This document shows positions 19,064-28,476 of a stretch of DNA of 64,000 nucleotides, one piece after another (the stretch's first letter is position 1; every line of letters starts with the position of its first letter). The stretch is from the NCBI RefSeq assembly GCF_002381345.1, contig NZ_CP020660.1, positions 1,488,001-1,552,000 of the forward strand, written 5' to 3'. Source of the stretch: Candidatus Enterovibrio altilux (GTDB lineage: Bacteria > Pseudomonadota > Gammaproteobacteria > Enterobacterales > Vibrionaceae). The position numbers were made by a program, and so were the translations under genes. The notes beneath the pieces are model-generated. The model did no database searches. It saw only the letters and a program-made list of their open reading frames with translations, and had not been told where the DNA came from.

Positions 19064-21097
19064 ATGCTGACGAATAGCATCATGACAAGCATGGAGTTGC
19101 TTAAGCATCTTTATATGCGCGGTACGGTGAGAGCTATTGATTATCAGTTTGCGCATTTCATCAGTCAGCAAATGGACGATGAAAATTCACCAGTGGTGGG
19201 ATGGGCTGCATTGGTTAGCTTTGAACTTGGGAAAGGCAATGTATGTGTCGATCTTGCTTCGCTCGATGTGACGAAACTCTTTGACTTATCTGCGGCTGAG
19301 TCTGCAAGAGTGGCGGCATTGCTTGAGTCAAAAAATGCGATAGAGACATTGTTGACAACTTCGGTGGTGGATAATGGGAGCACGCCAACTCCTTTAGTTC
19401 TAGATGGTACTCGCTTGTATCTTCATAGATACTGGCAAGCTGAACGTATAATAGCGGAAGAGATTAAAAAGCGTACAGTGAAGATCGAACTTTCCGTTAA
19501 TGTGAAGATTATTCTGAATGAATTATTTATACCCGATATTTTAGGGTTAAAAGTGCATTATATTGATTGGAATAATCACGCAAAGTTATCTTTTGAGTCA
19601 CGTCAACAAAAGCTGGTGGACTACTTGGATATTGTTGTCCCTGAAAAAATAGACTTTGTTACATTAGATTCGCAACTTAATGCTGATGCGTCCCATGATG
19701 TTTTATTAGCGTTAATACCAGAAGATGCAAGATTAAATTGGCAAAAAGTAGCTGCTGCGGTAGCATTAAGTTATCGCTTTGCTGTAATATCTGGAGGTCC
19801 AGGAACAGGCAAAACCACTACTGTGGCTAAGTTACTTGCTGCGCTTATTTATAACAGTGATAAAACCAATGGGCTAGACATTAAATTGGTCGCGCCGACA
19901 GGTAAAGCGGCGAATCGTTTGACGGAATCTATTGGGAAAGCAGTGACTTTATTACATGTTGAACCTAGGCTTAGAGAAAAGATACCGATTCAAGCGACAA
20001 CGATCCACCGTTTACTGGGTGCTATCCCAAATCGTGTTGAGTTTCATCATCATGAGAGCAATCGTCTTCACCTAGATGTTTTGGTGGTGGATGAAGCTTC
20101 AATGGTGGATTTGCCTTTGATGGCGAGGTTACTATCTGCATTGCCAGATCATGCGCGTGTTATTTTACTAGGTGACCACGATCAACTGGCTTCTGTAGAA
20201 GCGGGAGCGGTGTTAGGTGATATTTGTGCCAATGCTGAAAATAATTATAGCGCGCCGCGCGCTAAGTTGCTGGAAGCACTGACTGACTTTGCCTTACCAA
20301 CTACATCGGCAGCACAAGTTGTTACTGATGGTGTTTGTCTATTGCGGAAGAGTTATCGTTTTCACTCAAAATTAGGTATTGGTCAGTTAGCGAACGCTAT
20401 TAATTTAGGTGATACTAGCCGTTTGCAGCAGGTACTAACAGCAGGATATAAAGATATTACTCTGCATGATTTAAATGGTGATGTGTATGCCTCAGCAATT
20501 CATCGCTCTGTCAATGAGTATAGCCAATACTTAAAAGCGTTAGTTGGTGGTGAAGATATGGTGAAAGTAATGGAGCACTTCACCCGAATCCGCTTACTGT
20601 GCGCGTTGACAGATGGACCATTTGGTGTTGTGGGTTTGAATCATGCAATTGAAGAAGCTTTAGTTTTAAAATATCTCATTGCGCCGAGTGAAGAGCTTTT
20701 TTATCGAGGGCGCCCCATAATGATAACACAAAATGATTATAGCTTAGGACTATACAATGGTGACATCGGTATTGTGGTACAAGAAGATGATAGACTTCGT
20801 GTGGCATTTAAAATGTCAAATGGTTCAATCAAGGCGTTTTTACCTAGTCGTTTACCTCAGCACCAAACAGCATATGCTATGACAATCCATAAATCACAAG
20901 GATCAGAGTTTTCGCATACCATTTTGGTCTTACCGCCAACACCAACGCCTGTTATGACGAGAGAACTTGTGTATACAGGAGTAACACGTGCGAAAGATCG
21001 ACTCGATCTTTATACCACTCGTTTAAGCTTAGAGCGAGCAATAAGGAATAAAACCCAAAGATTTAGTGGGTTGGCTGATATGTTGCATGACCATTAA
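19064..21097 (+). CDS. recD: RecD, exonuclease V alpha chain (5'-3' helicase)
   Basis: Superfamily 1B helicase subunit of RecBCD. 677 residues from the chosen start. Walker A GGPGTGKTTT lies near residue 245, Walker B LVVDEASMVD, helicase motif LLGDHDQLASVEAGAVLGDI, and C-terminal motifs YAMTIHKSQGSEF and YTGVTRAKDRL, all intact. An open frame extends upstream to a TTG at 19019, but that stretch (LIENLITLF) is recB relic, so I placed the start at ATG 19064 with GGGGGAG just before it; ATG 19082 is an alternative. With recB dead beside it, RecD either lacks its partners or works outside RecBCD; recC is not in the window. Confidence 0.93.
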   Translation: MLTNSIMTSMELLKHLYMRGTVRAIDYQFAHFISQQMDDENSPVVGWAALVSFELGKGNVCVDLASLDVTKLFDLSAAESARVAALLESKNAIETLLTTSVVDNGSTPTPLVLDGTRLYLHRYWQAERIIAEEIKKRTVKIELSVNVKIILNELFIPDILGLKVHYIDWNNHAKLSFESRQQKLVDYLDIVVPEKIDFVTLDSQLNADASHDVLLALIPEDARLNWQKVAAAVALSYRFAVISGGPGTGKTTTVAKLLAALIYNSDKTNGLDIKLVAPTGKAANRLTESIGKAVTLLHVEPRLREKIPIQATTIHRLLGAIPNRVEFHHHESNRLHLDVLVVDEASMVDLPLMARLLSALPDHARVILLGDHDQLASVEAGAVLGDICANAENNYSAPRAKLLEALTDFALPTTSAAQVVTDGVCLLRKSYRFHSKLGIGQLANAINLGDTSRLQQVLTAGYKDITLHDLNGDVYASAIHRSVNEYSQYLKALVGGEDMVKVMEHFTRIRLLCALTDGPFGVVGLNHAIEEALVLKYLIAPSEELFYRGRPIMITQNDYSLGLYNGDIGIVVQEDDRLRVAFKMSNGSIKAFLPSRLPQHQTAYAMTIHKSQGSEFSHTILVLPPTPTPVMTRELVYTGVTRAKDRLDLYTTRLSLERAIRNKTQRFSGLADMLHDH

Positions 21098-21429
21098 AAG
21101 TAAATATAATACTTTTGAATGTTATTATAAATTATACATCCAAGCAACAGAAATATACAGGTTCTTTGATGTCCCGAATAAATGATAGGTTTCAGATGCT
21201 GAAGCATGTATTTTTAACCTTGTTGAAATCTTCATTTAAAAAGGTATATGTGTGAAATTAAGGAGAATATAATGTTCTTAATTTTGCTATGTCAGATTTG
21301 ATCATTTGACGTGGATATTTTAATAGTGACAGTCATTATAATGTTCAGCTAGCTTATCTAACATAGCTATTGAAGAAATGAACAACTTTTAGAGAGAATA
21401 TTGATGTTCCATGCAAAAATTTTTATTTA
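21098..21429. other. Gene-free region after recD
   Basis: Right after the recD stop is an AT-only hairpin (AAAAGTA ... TACTTTT, 21096-21116) that could weakly terminate. An AAGGAG ribosome-site-like word near 21262 precedes an 8-codon frame (MFLILLCQI), too short to call. Otherwise I see nothing. Confidence 0.45.
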
Positions 21430-22065
21430 GTCAGTGATTTGAGTGCTTTATTTAAGCATTGTACTCCCTTAGGCGCAATGTTCTGCTCAGTAGTTTTTTG
21501 ATTTGTAGCATTACTTTCTCTTATAGGGAATGTTTATGGTAATCATGCCTCGTTTTCTAATTTTTATTTGAACTGTATGACTTCTGGTGACTGGTGGCTA
21601 GATTATACAGGTGACTTCACTTTCTAAAAATTGTTTTTTTGGGCGGGATTATTGAGACTGCTTGTTTAATATGAACAGTTTTGTAACATTGCTTGGTGTC
21701 GTAAACTCCGTCGCCTGATGTTTCATTGATTTTTCGGTAAGTCTGTTTGAGCAAGTTAGGTAGCACTTCACCGTCAGTCACATGCCATGAAATTTACTCT
21801 GCACCAATCATTTTATGCGTATTGAGATTTACCGCTAAATGTAACTCGCACCAAGTTCGCAATTTTGCGTCAGTACCATGCTTTTTTACTTTCCATTAGT
21901 TCTCACTGTAAATTTTGAGCCCCGTAAAATCAACGGCTAAGTGCTGTATGATTCCCTTATTTTTCGTCTTTAATGTGACACTCACCATTTTGGCTCGCTT
22001 GCTAATGCATGATATAGTGAGGACATGATAATAACAGTGGAGCAAGTTTAAAAATAAAATTAATG
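21430..22065 (-). mobile_element. Degenerate IS5-family copy lacking both ends
   Basis: Minus-strand transposase from near its 3' end (AGTAGTTTTTTGATTTG) to the N-terminal region (AAAATTAATGAACATTTGC), where it breaks into the tamA relic. At 21520-21560 it retains the native GGTAATCATGCCTCG, so it is not a composite copy. Only a 65-codon piece (21896-22093) is open, with KTKNKGIIQHLAVDFTGL around the first catalytic Asp. Confidence 0.8.
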
Positions 22066-22105
22066 AACATTTGCTGTTATAGCTACGAATCAATTTAGTG
22101 AAAAG

Positions 22106-22342
22106 ATGGTACAGGTAAACTTCTTAGGGAATCATCACATGATGATGGGTTGCTTAGAATGCAGCTATTGGGTGTGTGTGTGTCGTTCTGTTTACGGATA
22201 CTGGTGTTGCATGGACAAGAAGCAGTGTATTGAAAGATCTATCGGTATGGTAGGACTGAATGTCGTTCATGGATTTGAAAACATAAAAAATGACTTTTAA
22301 TTGCGCTTTAGTTTAGGGACCAAACTATCATGCGTTGGATAA
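22106..22342 (+). pseudogene. tamA: tamA relic (C-terminal barrel of the Omp85 translocation protein)
   Basis: Shifting frames directly upstream of tamB resemble the last strands of TamA: NHHMMMGCLECSY (family GSxxxxGSLEYxY), DTGVAWTRSSVLKDLS (family FVDxGxAw), IGMVGLNVVHGFENIKNDF (family SPVGPIRLDxAxxx) and LRFSLGTKL (family LHFSLGxEL). There is an in-frame TAA at 22298-22300 and a shift in the middle. The old reading frame would have run to 22342, overlapping the tamB ATG, as tamA and tamB are often coupled. The 5' part is lost to the IS copy to the left. Confidence 0.72.
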
Positions 22343-25300
22343 AAAATTTTTTTATCGCCATCATTGGATTACTAATGATAGTTTCCGTCGCAATCGGTGC
22401 ATTTTTTATCATGCCAGGCGGCGTGAAGTTTGCTGTGTTGGGATTCCAAGAAATTTTACCAGCATTGAGCATAGATGACCAAGAAGGCTCGGTTCTTAAT
22501 GGTTTCACTTTAACAGGAGTGTCCTACCAATCCCCATCTTTGTCTCTCACGAGTAAATCGTTGTCATTGGACATCAATGCGAAGTGTTTGTTGACGCTAG
22601 TTTTGTGCATCGATGGATTTATTGCGGAAGATATGGTAGTGACGGTAAGTGAAATTGAGTCGTCACCAGAAGAAGATACGCCATTCGATCTTGCTCCTAT
22701 TACTGAGATCTCTACGCCGGTTCCGTTATTTTTAAGTAACATAGTACTGAATAATATAACCTTTAATATTCTTGGTACTAAAGTATATTGGGATTCATTG
22801 ATTACAGCAGCCCAGATGCAGCAGAGCACATTGACACTGAAACACACGGAATGGAAAGGCATTAACGTTGAGCTGGCACCTTCGGAAGTAGATAGCGAAG
22901 ACAAGGAAACATATGTCACTACATTGAACAAAGAAAGCTCGCAGGAAGCATTCACTTTACCAGATGTGAATATACCATTTAACTTAGTTATTGAGCATTT
23001 TGAGGTTATTGAAGCTGATTTTTTCTTGCCTGAAAAGCAGACTATCCATCAGTTTTTGTTGCAAGGCCATGGATTTGGTAATGATGTATCTTTAGAGCAA
23101 GTTGTTCTTGATGCGGAGCAAGGAAAGGTCACCCTGAAAGGAGATATTTCACTGAAAGGGGAATACCCCCTGATATTAGAAGGCGATGCTAGTATTAGCA
23201 TGGCGCCGTTGGGTAGTCACACGCTCAAGTTTGATGCGAAAGGCGACCTGAAAAAATTAGATGTAGTTGCAAAATTGAAAGGTACGTTATTTGCGACTTT
23301 ATCGGGTCATATGAATGTATTGGATCCAGATATGCCGTTTTCTTTGATGTTAACCAGCAAGAGTCTCCAGTGGCCAATTAATGCATCTGCGGAATACCGC
23401 TTAATATCTACGGCATTGTGTGTTAATGGTAGTTTGGCTGATTATCATGCTACATTGAACACCAGTGTAATGGGTGAGATGATTCCTAATATAAAACTTA
23501 GTATGGATTTGTTTGGTAACTTATCGAAAGTTTCTTTAACCAATATCAAACTTGACACTCTGGATGGTTACATTGCTGGTAGTGCTAATATAAGTTGGAT
23601 TAATGAGGTGAAATGGCAAACATCCTTGAACTTTAATCATATTCAACCGGGTATGAAATGGCCAGTTGCAGCAGGTCAGTTTTCAGGTAAATTGAAGCAT
23701 TCGGGCCAATTAACATCGCAAGGTGGATGGCAAGTTGATGTGGATGCAGTGGATATTCAAGGTAAGCTATACGATCAAGAATTAACGCTTGTCGGTCAAG
23801 TTGATGTGTCTGATATTCAAGGTGAAGGAAACGTTACGTTGAAAACGACAGGTCTGTGGCTTCGGCATGGACCGAATATGATTGTGGTGGCTGGGCGTAC
23901 TGATAAGGAACTTAAGCTGGATTTGACATTGGATTTATCGTCTCTGGCTGTAGCGGTCCCACAAGCAGCCGGAAGCATTAAAGGTAATGTTATTTTAGCA
24001 GGTACTTTGAAGGCACCAACTGCATCACTGAATCTTAGAGCCTTAGCCCTGCATTGGGATGAGCTTGTGTCCGTGAGTAGTGCTAAGATTAGGGGCTCGG
24101 TGTCTCTATTACCAATAATTAGTGGTAGTTTTATTATTGATGTAGAAGGAGTAAAAGCGAAAGGTATTGATGTATCTACGTTGTTGCTTAAGATCTCTGG
24201 CAATGAATATCATCATTCTGTCTCGCTTAACGTTAATGGCCAGCCAGTAAGTGCTAATGTTGCTATACGAGGAAGTTTAGATCGAAAGAAGGGGTGGAAA
24301 GGTACCTTGTATGATTCAAAAATTACCACGCCAGTTGGTCCATGGGTATTGCAAAATGATGTGTCTATTTTCGTCGACTTTGATTCACGTGTTGTTGATA
24401 TTGAAACGTTTTGTTGGACACAACATAAAAGCTATATTTGTTTAGATAAACCCGCAAACATATCTGAAAAAGGCGAGGTTGAATTCACTGTTGTTAATTT
24501 TAACCTTGATAGTCTTCAATTCTATTTACCTATAACTACCACGATTCAAGGTGAAATGGATGCGCATGCGAATGTCAGTTGGAAACCTAATACGCTGCCA
24601 ACGGCAAATGTAAGCGTATCGATGCTCAAAGGTCAAGTTACAGAGTTGCTTGATGAACCATTGACGATAGGCTGGAACAAAATTCAACTAAACGCTGTGT
24701 TGGTAGATGAAAAACTGAGCGTTGATTTTATGCTAGATATAATTAACAATGGTTCTTTGTCGCTTAACATTGAAATGAATAATTTATCAAATAAAAAACA
24801 TACATTAAAAAGCACTTTTTTTCTTAACGCATTAAATCTCGATGTTCTGGCACCGCTTCTAGGAGAAGGTACTAGATTGGGTGGTCAACTTAACGGTAAC
24901 GTGGTATTGAATGGTGCGTTGAATGCACCTACAGCAAACGGTAGCATTAATTTTACCGGGTTAAAACTGCAAAGTTATACCATGCCAGTCAAAGTGCATA
25001 AAGGTCAGATTTCATTGTATTTAGCAGGTTACAAAGGCCAACTTAATGGTGAAATTAAAACACCAGATGGTACTGTAACTTTGACTGGTCAGGCGGACTG
25101 GACCAAGTTTAATGAATGGTTGGCTTCGCTGAAGATCACAAGTGAGCGACTTAAAGTTGTCGCATCCCCAATGGTGGCATTGGAAGTGAACCCTGATCTA
25201 ACGCTTACTGCTAACCCAAAGCAGATTGATATAATGGGAACAATTAATGTCCCCTGGGGTAGGATTGTTGTTAAGGAACTGCCAGAAATTGCTGTTCAAA

Positions 25301-26076
25301 TATCGAGCGACATTGTGATCTTGGATGACGAGTTGAAATCTATCAATAAGAGAAAACGTTCACCCATGACGATTCACGCTGAAATTGATGTCAATATTAG
25401 CAATGATGTCAGACTAGAAGCTTTTGGCTTAAAAACGATGCTTGAAGGTCAGCTTAGTATGGTGAGTAATAAGAAAGGGCCGGTTATTAATGGTAAGATT
25501 AATCTGAAAGAGGGAACATATCGTTCATTTGGCCAAGATCTCTTGATCAAAAAAGGACAAATTTTATTTAATGGGCCGCCATTGCAACCTTATTTACAGA
25601 TTGAGGCTATTCGAAACCCAGATAACATTATTGACAGGATAGAGGCTGGTATTCGTGTGCATGGCCCTGCTAATAAGCCTGAGATTTGGGTGTTCTCTGA
25701 TCCTGCAATGCCGTTAGCAAATGCAGTTTCTTATTTAGTGCGCGGAATAGCGTTGGATAGTGCATCTGATCGTCAAGCGATAGTATCAATGCTTATGAAT
25801 CTTAGTCTATTAGAAAGTGGCCCGCTTGTGAGTCAACTTGGTGACGTTTTTGGTGTGCAAGATTTAATGTTCGATATTTCGGGTATTGGTAAGGCCGAAA
25901 AAGTCGAGGTGTCAGGGTATATTTTGCCTAAATTACGTGTAAAGTATGGGATGGTTATTTTTACCCACTCACCCGAGTTTACAGTGCGTTATCAATTATT
26001 AAAAAATTTATATGTTGAAGTGATGTCAGGTGCAAGTAGTGCAGTTGATTTACTTTATCAATTCAATATTAAGTGA
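22330..26076 (+). CDS. tamB: TamB, inner-membrane-anchored AsmA-like phospholipid transport protein
   Basis: 1248 residues against about 1259 in E. coli. An N-terminal signal anchor (MRWIKNFFIAIIGLLMIVSV) is followed by a long periplasmic beta-rich taco/groove built of repeated strands, ending in the conserved TamB (DUF490) domain (about 870-1248) with GTINVPWGRIVVKELPE and GKINLKEGTYRSFGQDL. The protein spans the periplasm; family work links it to barrel-protein assembly with TamA and to anterograde phospholipid transport with YhdP and YdbH. No stops or shifts, so it is under selection even though tamA just upstream is a relic. It ends alone, followed by an IS fragment. Confidence 0.95.
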   Translation: MRWIKNFFIAIIGLLMIVSVAIGAFFIMPGGVKFAVLGFQEILPALSIDDQEGSVLNGFTLTGVSYQSPSLSLTSKSLSLDINAKCLLTLVLCIDGFIAEDMVVTVSEIESSPEEDTPFDLAPITEISTPVPLFLSNIVLNNITFNILGTKVYWDSLITAAQMQQSTLTLKHTEWKGINVELAPSEVDSEDKETYVTTLNKESSQEAFTLPDVNIPFNLVIEHFEVIEADFFLPEKQTIHQFLLQGHGFGNDVSLEQVVLDAEQGKVTLKGDISLKGEYPLILEGDASISMAPLGSHTLKFDAKGDLKKLDVVAKLKGTLFATLSGHMNVLDPDMPFSLMLTSKSLQWPINASAEYRLISTALCVNGSLADYHATLNTSVMGEMIPNIKLSMDLFGNLSKVSLTNIKLDTLDGYIAGSANISWINEVKWQTSLNFNHIQPGMKWPVAAGQFSGKLKHSGQLTSQGGWQVDVDAVDIQGKLYDQELTLVGQVDVSDIQGEGNVTLKTTGLWLRHGPNMIVVAGRTDKELKLDLTLDLSSLAVAVPQAAGSIKGNVILAGTLKAPTASLNLRALALHWDELVSVSSAKIRGSVSLLPIISGSFIIDVEGVKAKGIDVSTLLLKISGNEYHHSVSLNVNGQPVSANVAIRGSLDRKKGWKGTLYDSKITTPVGPWVLQNDVSIFVDFDSRVVDIETFCWTQHKSYICLDKPANISEKGEVEFTVVNFNLDSLQFYLPITTTIQGEMDAHANVSWKPNTLPTANVSVSMLKGQVTELLDEPLTIGWNKIQLNAVLVDEKLSVDFMLDIINNGSLSLNIEMNNLSNKKHTLKSTFFLNALNLDVLAPLLGEGTRLGGQLNGNVVLNGALNAPTANGSINFTGLKLQSYTMPVKVHKGQISLYLAGYKGQLNGEIKTPDGTVTLTGQADWTKFNEWLASLKITSERLKVVASPMVALEVNPDLTLTANPKQIDIMGTINVPWGRIVVKELPEIAVQISSDIVILDDELKSINKRKRSPMTIHAEIDVNISNDVRLEAFGLKTMLEGQLSMVSNKKGPVINGKINLKEGTYRSFGQDLLIKKGQILFNGPPLQPYLQIEAIRNPDNIIDRIEAGIRVHGPANKPEIWVFSDPAMPLANAVSYLVRGIALDSASDRQAIVSMLMNLSLLESGPLVSQLGDVFGVQDLMFDISGIGKAEKVEVSGYILPKLRVKYGMVIFTHSPEFTVRYQLLKNLYVEVMSGASSAVDLLYQFNIK

Positions 26077-26249
26077 CTATGTTCAATCATTTTTAGGACG
26101 CTTGGGTATAAATATTAGTCTAGTATTATATTTGCATGAGCACTTTCTCATTAAGCCTAGTCAGCTTGACGCTAGACTTCTTTAGTTGAAATAGAAACAC
26201 GTTAAGACCTGTTGGCAAATCGATTATTAAAATTAATATAAGAATAACA

Positions 26250-26348
26250 TGGCTTTATTTCCTAAATCTAGTTTTCAGATAATAAGTCCTAACATAATTA
26301 ACTATACGATGATAGCTTTCGCATTAGACATACCTGATTCATCTTGTT
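26250..26348 (-). mobile_element. IS end fragment (about 100 bp)
   Basis: GGCTTTATTTCCTAAATCTAG followed by the last ~75 bp of the IS 3' end (GATAATAAGTCCTAACATAATTAAC... ). A solo end between tamB and rdgC; nothing else of the element remains. Confidence 0.7.
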
Positions 26349-26381
26349 TTTTGTATCTGAAGATATGTGTAAGGAAAAACG

Positions 26382-27299
26382 TCAATTACTGCCTGTATTA
26401 ATGCCTTCGAGTTCTTCATATAGGTTTTGCAAAAATGTACCCAACTCTCCATACATAAGTGATAAATTAGCATCTATGTGTTGAACAATATTTGCACGAT
26501 CGATATCTACATTTTGATCGCGTATTTCTGTAGAGAACTTAATACGTTTGATAGACATGTCTTCGCAAAGTATAAAGTCTATACGATCTTGCCAGTTCAA
26601 TGCTAGCTTAGTGACTAGTTTATCTGCTTCAATGTGCGCAAGGATTTCGTCACTAGACAGATCTTGTTGCTTACAACGGATCACGCCTCCTTGTTCCAAA
26701 ATCGCTTTAAGTTCCACTTCGTCACCAATAGTAAAACCTTGTGGAGCAGTATTTGAGTGCACCCATTCAGTCATCGCGAGTGCTCCTAGCTTATTGGTTA
26801 TCACGGGCACAACCGGAAGACTACCCAATGATTTACGTAATAATGTTAACACATCTTCTGTTTTTTTCACACTGCTCGCATCAACAATCAGCAAACCTAT
26901 TTTTAGCATGATCAGTGCATAAATTTGGCTGAAACGACTGAAAGCATGTGGTAAGAGATCAAAAATAATATCGTCTTTAAGGCTGTCTTTTTCTTTTTTC
27001 CACAGTGGACGGCCTTGCTCTATTTCCATGGTATCGATACGTGCGTTTAGCGAATCTTTAATGACAGAGGCTGGTAGTATTTTCTCTTCTTTGCGTGCAC
27101 ATATTAAAATATTACCATCACTGACATGAGTCATCATATTGCCATATTTACCTAATGCAGTAGTCCAACCAAACTTTTGCATGTCTTGGCTACCACAAGG
27201 CGTAAAGCTGAACTTAGACAACTTCTCCTCAATATTGTTTGAGTCTAGGTCGGTTTTGTGCAAAAGGCGGTAGATAAAAATATTTTTGAACCAAATCAT
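26382..27299 (-). CDS. rdgC: RdgC, nucleoid-associated ring protein
   Basis: 305 residues, the same as E. coli RdgC (303). RdgC forms a ring around DNA and restrains RecA; it becomes important when recombination-dependent growth is needed. Full N-terminal motif [10 protein letters not shown] and the family core [32 protein letters not shown]; the C-terminal third has LAMTEWV and [20 protein letters not shown]. Intact, single gene. It is convergent with tamB, with an IS fragment between them and IS debris upstream. Its retention beside a dead recB suggests recombination control is still needed. Confidence 0.94.
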   Translation of the reverse strand: MIWFKNIFIYRLLHKTDLDSNNIEEKLSKFSFTPCGSQDMQKFGWTTALGKYGNMMTHVSDGNILICARKEEKILPASVIKDSLNARIDTMEIEQGRPLWKKEKDSLKDDIIFDLLPHAFSRFSQIYALIMLKIGLLIVDASSVKKTEDVLTLLRKSLGSLPVVPVITNKLGALAMTEWVHSNTAPQGFTIGDEVELKAILEQGGVIRCKQQDLSSDEILAHIEADKLVTKLALNWQDRIDFILCEDMSIKRIKFSTEIRDQNVDIDRANIVQHIDANLSLMYGELGTFLQNLYEELEGINTGSN

Positions 27300-27379
27300 A
27301 GCAAGATTTTATCCATTCATTATGACGAAAATTACATGATATTGCATTCCAGGGAGAATGTCGCTTCAAATGAACTTTA

Positions 27380-28462
27380 TTTTTTAAATCATGGAACTAA
27401 ATATTAAGTTATGTTTTCAACCGCTAGGCTATTTAAATATTTAGCTGTGGGGCCTTGTTTTTTAATTTAAATTCAGGTGATAAATTTCAACATGACTGAC
27501 TCTGAGATAATCGCTTTCGTATTAAGCATGCTTAACCCCATCAGTTTGTTTAAAGCTTTTATTATTACGTAGATTCTTCTGATCTAGGTCTTATGATCTC
27601 TTAGGCTCAATGCTTTTCTGAGTAATTTTTTGATTCGAAACATTACCGTCAGTCACCTTTGATGAACTTAATTTAGCAGCAATAATTTTATGTGTATTTA
27701 TGTGATAGTACTAAATATAACTTCTGCTAGACTCGCAATTTTTCATCAAAGCCATGTTTTTTACTTGCCACTTGTCTTCACTGTAGATTGTTAACCTGTC
27801 GAATAAATGGTTAAATGTTGGATGATTTCTGTAATCTGCGTCTTCCGTTAAACATTAACTGTTTTGGTTTGCTTGCTAATACATAGATAGTGAGAGCATA
27901 GCAATGAAAATCGAGTAAGTTTGAAAACAAAATTAATGAATCCTTGCAAACTTATTAATGGCATTGAAAACATTCGTTTACTATGAAAATCGCCGTCACG
28001 GATAAGTTGTTGAATAAACGATGTCTCCCCCCCCCCTCGATTATCCTACTTAGTTTAATTCTATAGCTGAATGGCTTCTGCATCACTCCAAAATACTAGT
28101 GGGCCACGATTAATTAAAGTTTGAGGGTATTGCTGTCAGTTGGTTACTTTGTGTAAAAGTTGTTTATAGACTTGAATATTTAAATGAACCTAGCTGTTTA
28201 GATAATAGATTGATAATCTGGCTGCTTTCTTTAGGAAGTTCAGTCGGTCAGTTACCAAAAATTATACAATTCAAAGTAGCATTGTCAAAAAAAGTATGAT
28301 TACTATAAATGTTCTCTATCAGGAACGGCGATGTTCCTAGTCAAAAAATTACTCGAAGGAATATTCAGCCTAAGGAATTGCTATGCCTCGATTGACAAAA
28401 CCTACGCCATGATAAAAGCCCTAAACCTAAATAAGCTGACTGAGCTAGGTCTGACTCTTTTT
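27380..28462. mobile_element. Rearranged IS copies (start fragment, minus-strand copy, forward tail)
   Basis: 27380-27450 is a short IS start on the plus strand (TTTTTTAAATCATGGAACT). At about 27453 a decayed end (GGCCTTGTTTTTTAATTTAAATT) opens a minus-strand transposase with a deletion near 27640 that runs to about 28245 (TTAGGAAGTTCAGTC). From about 28290 the transposase tail is read forwards (TATGATTACTATAAATG..., AAAAAATTACTCGAAGG) to about 28460. Here the bases before the forward tail are the native GTATG, so the composite junction is not clean in this copy. Confidence 0.75.
28027..28036. repeat. C10 homopolymer in IS debris
   Basis: Ten consecutive C in a relic of the transposase, where other copies have no such run (they read GAGGTCTTCCATGATTACC). 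Suggests slippage, or an assembly error. Confidence 0.8.
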
Positions 28463-28476
28463 TGAACCTCAGTGAC

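Noticed and set aside
22106-22300. 64-codon hypothetical gene upstream of tamB
   Set aside because: Its sequence fits the last strands of TamA with shifts; treated as a tamA relic.
28027-28036. Phase-variation tract
   Set aside because: It lies in a dead transposase relic with no gene or promoter to switch.
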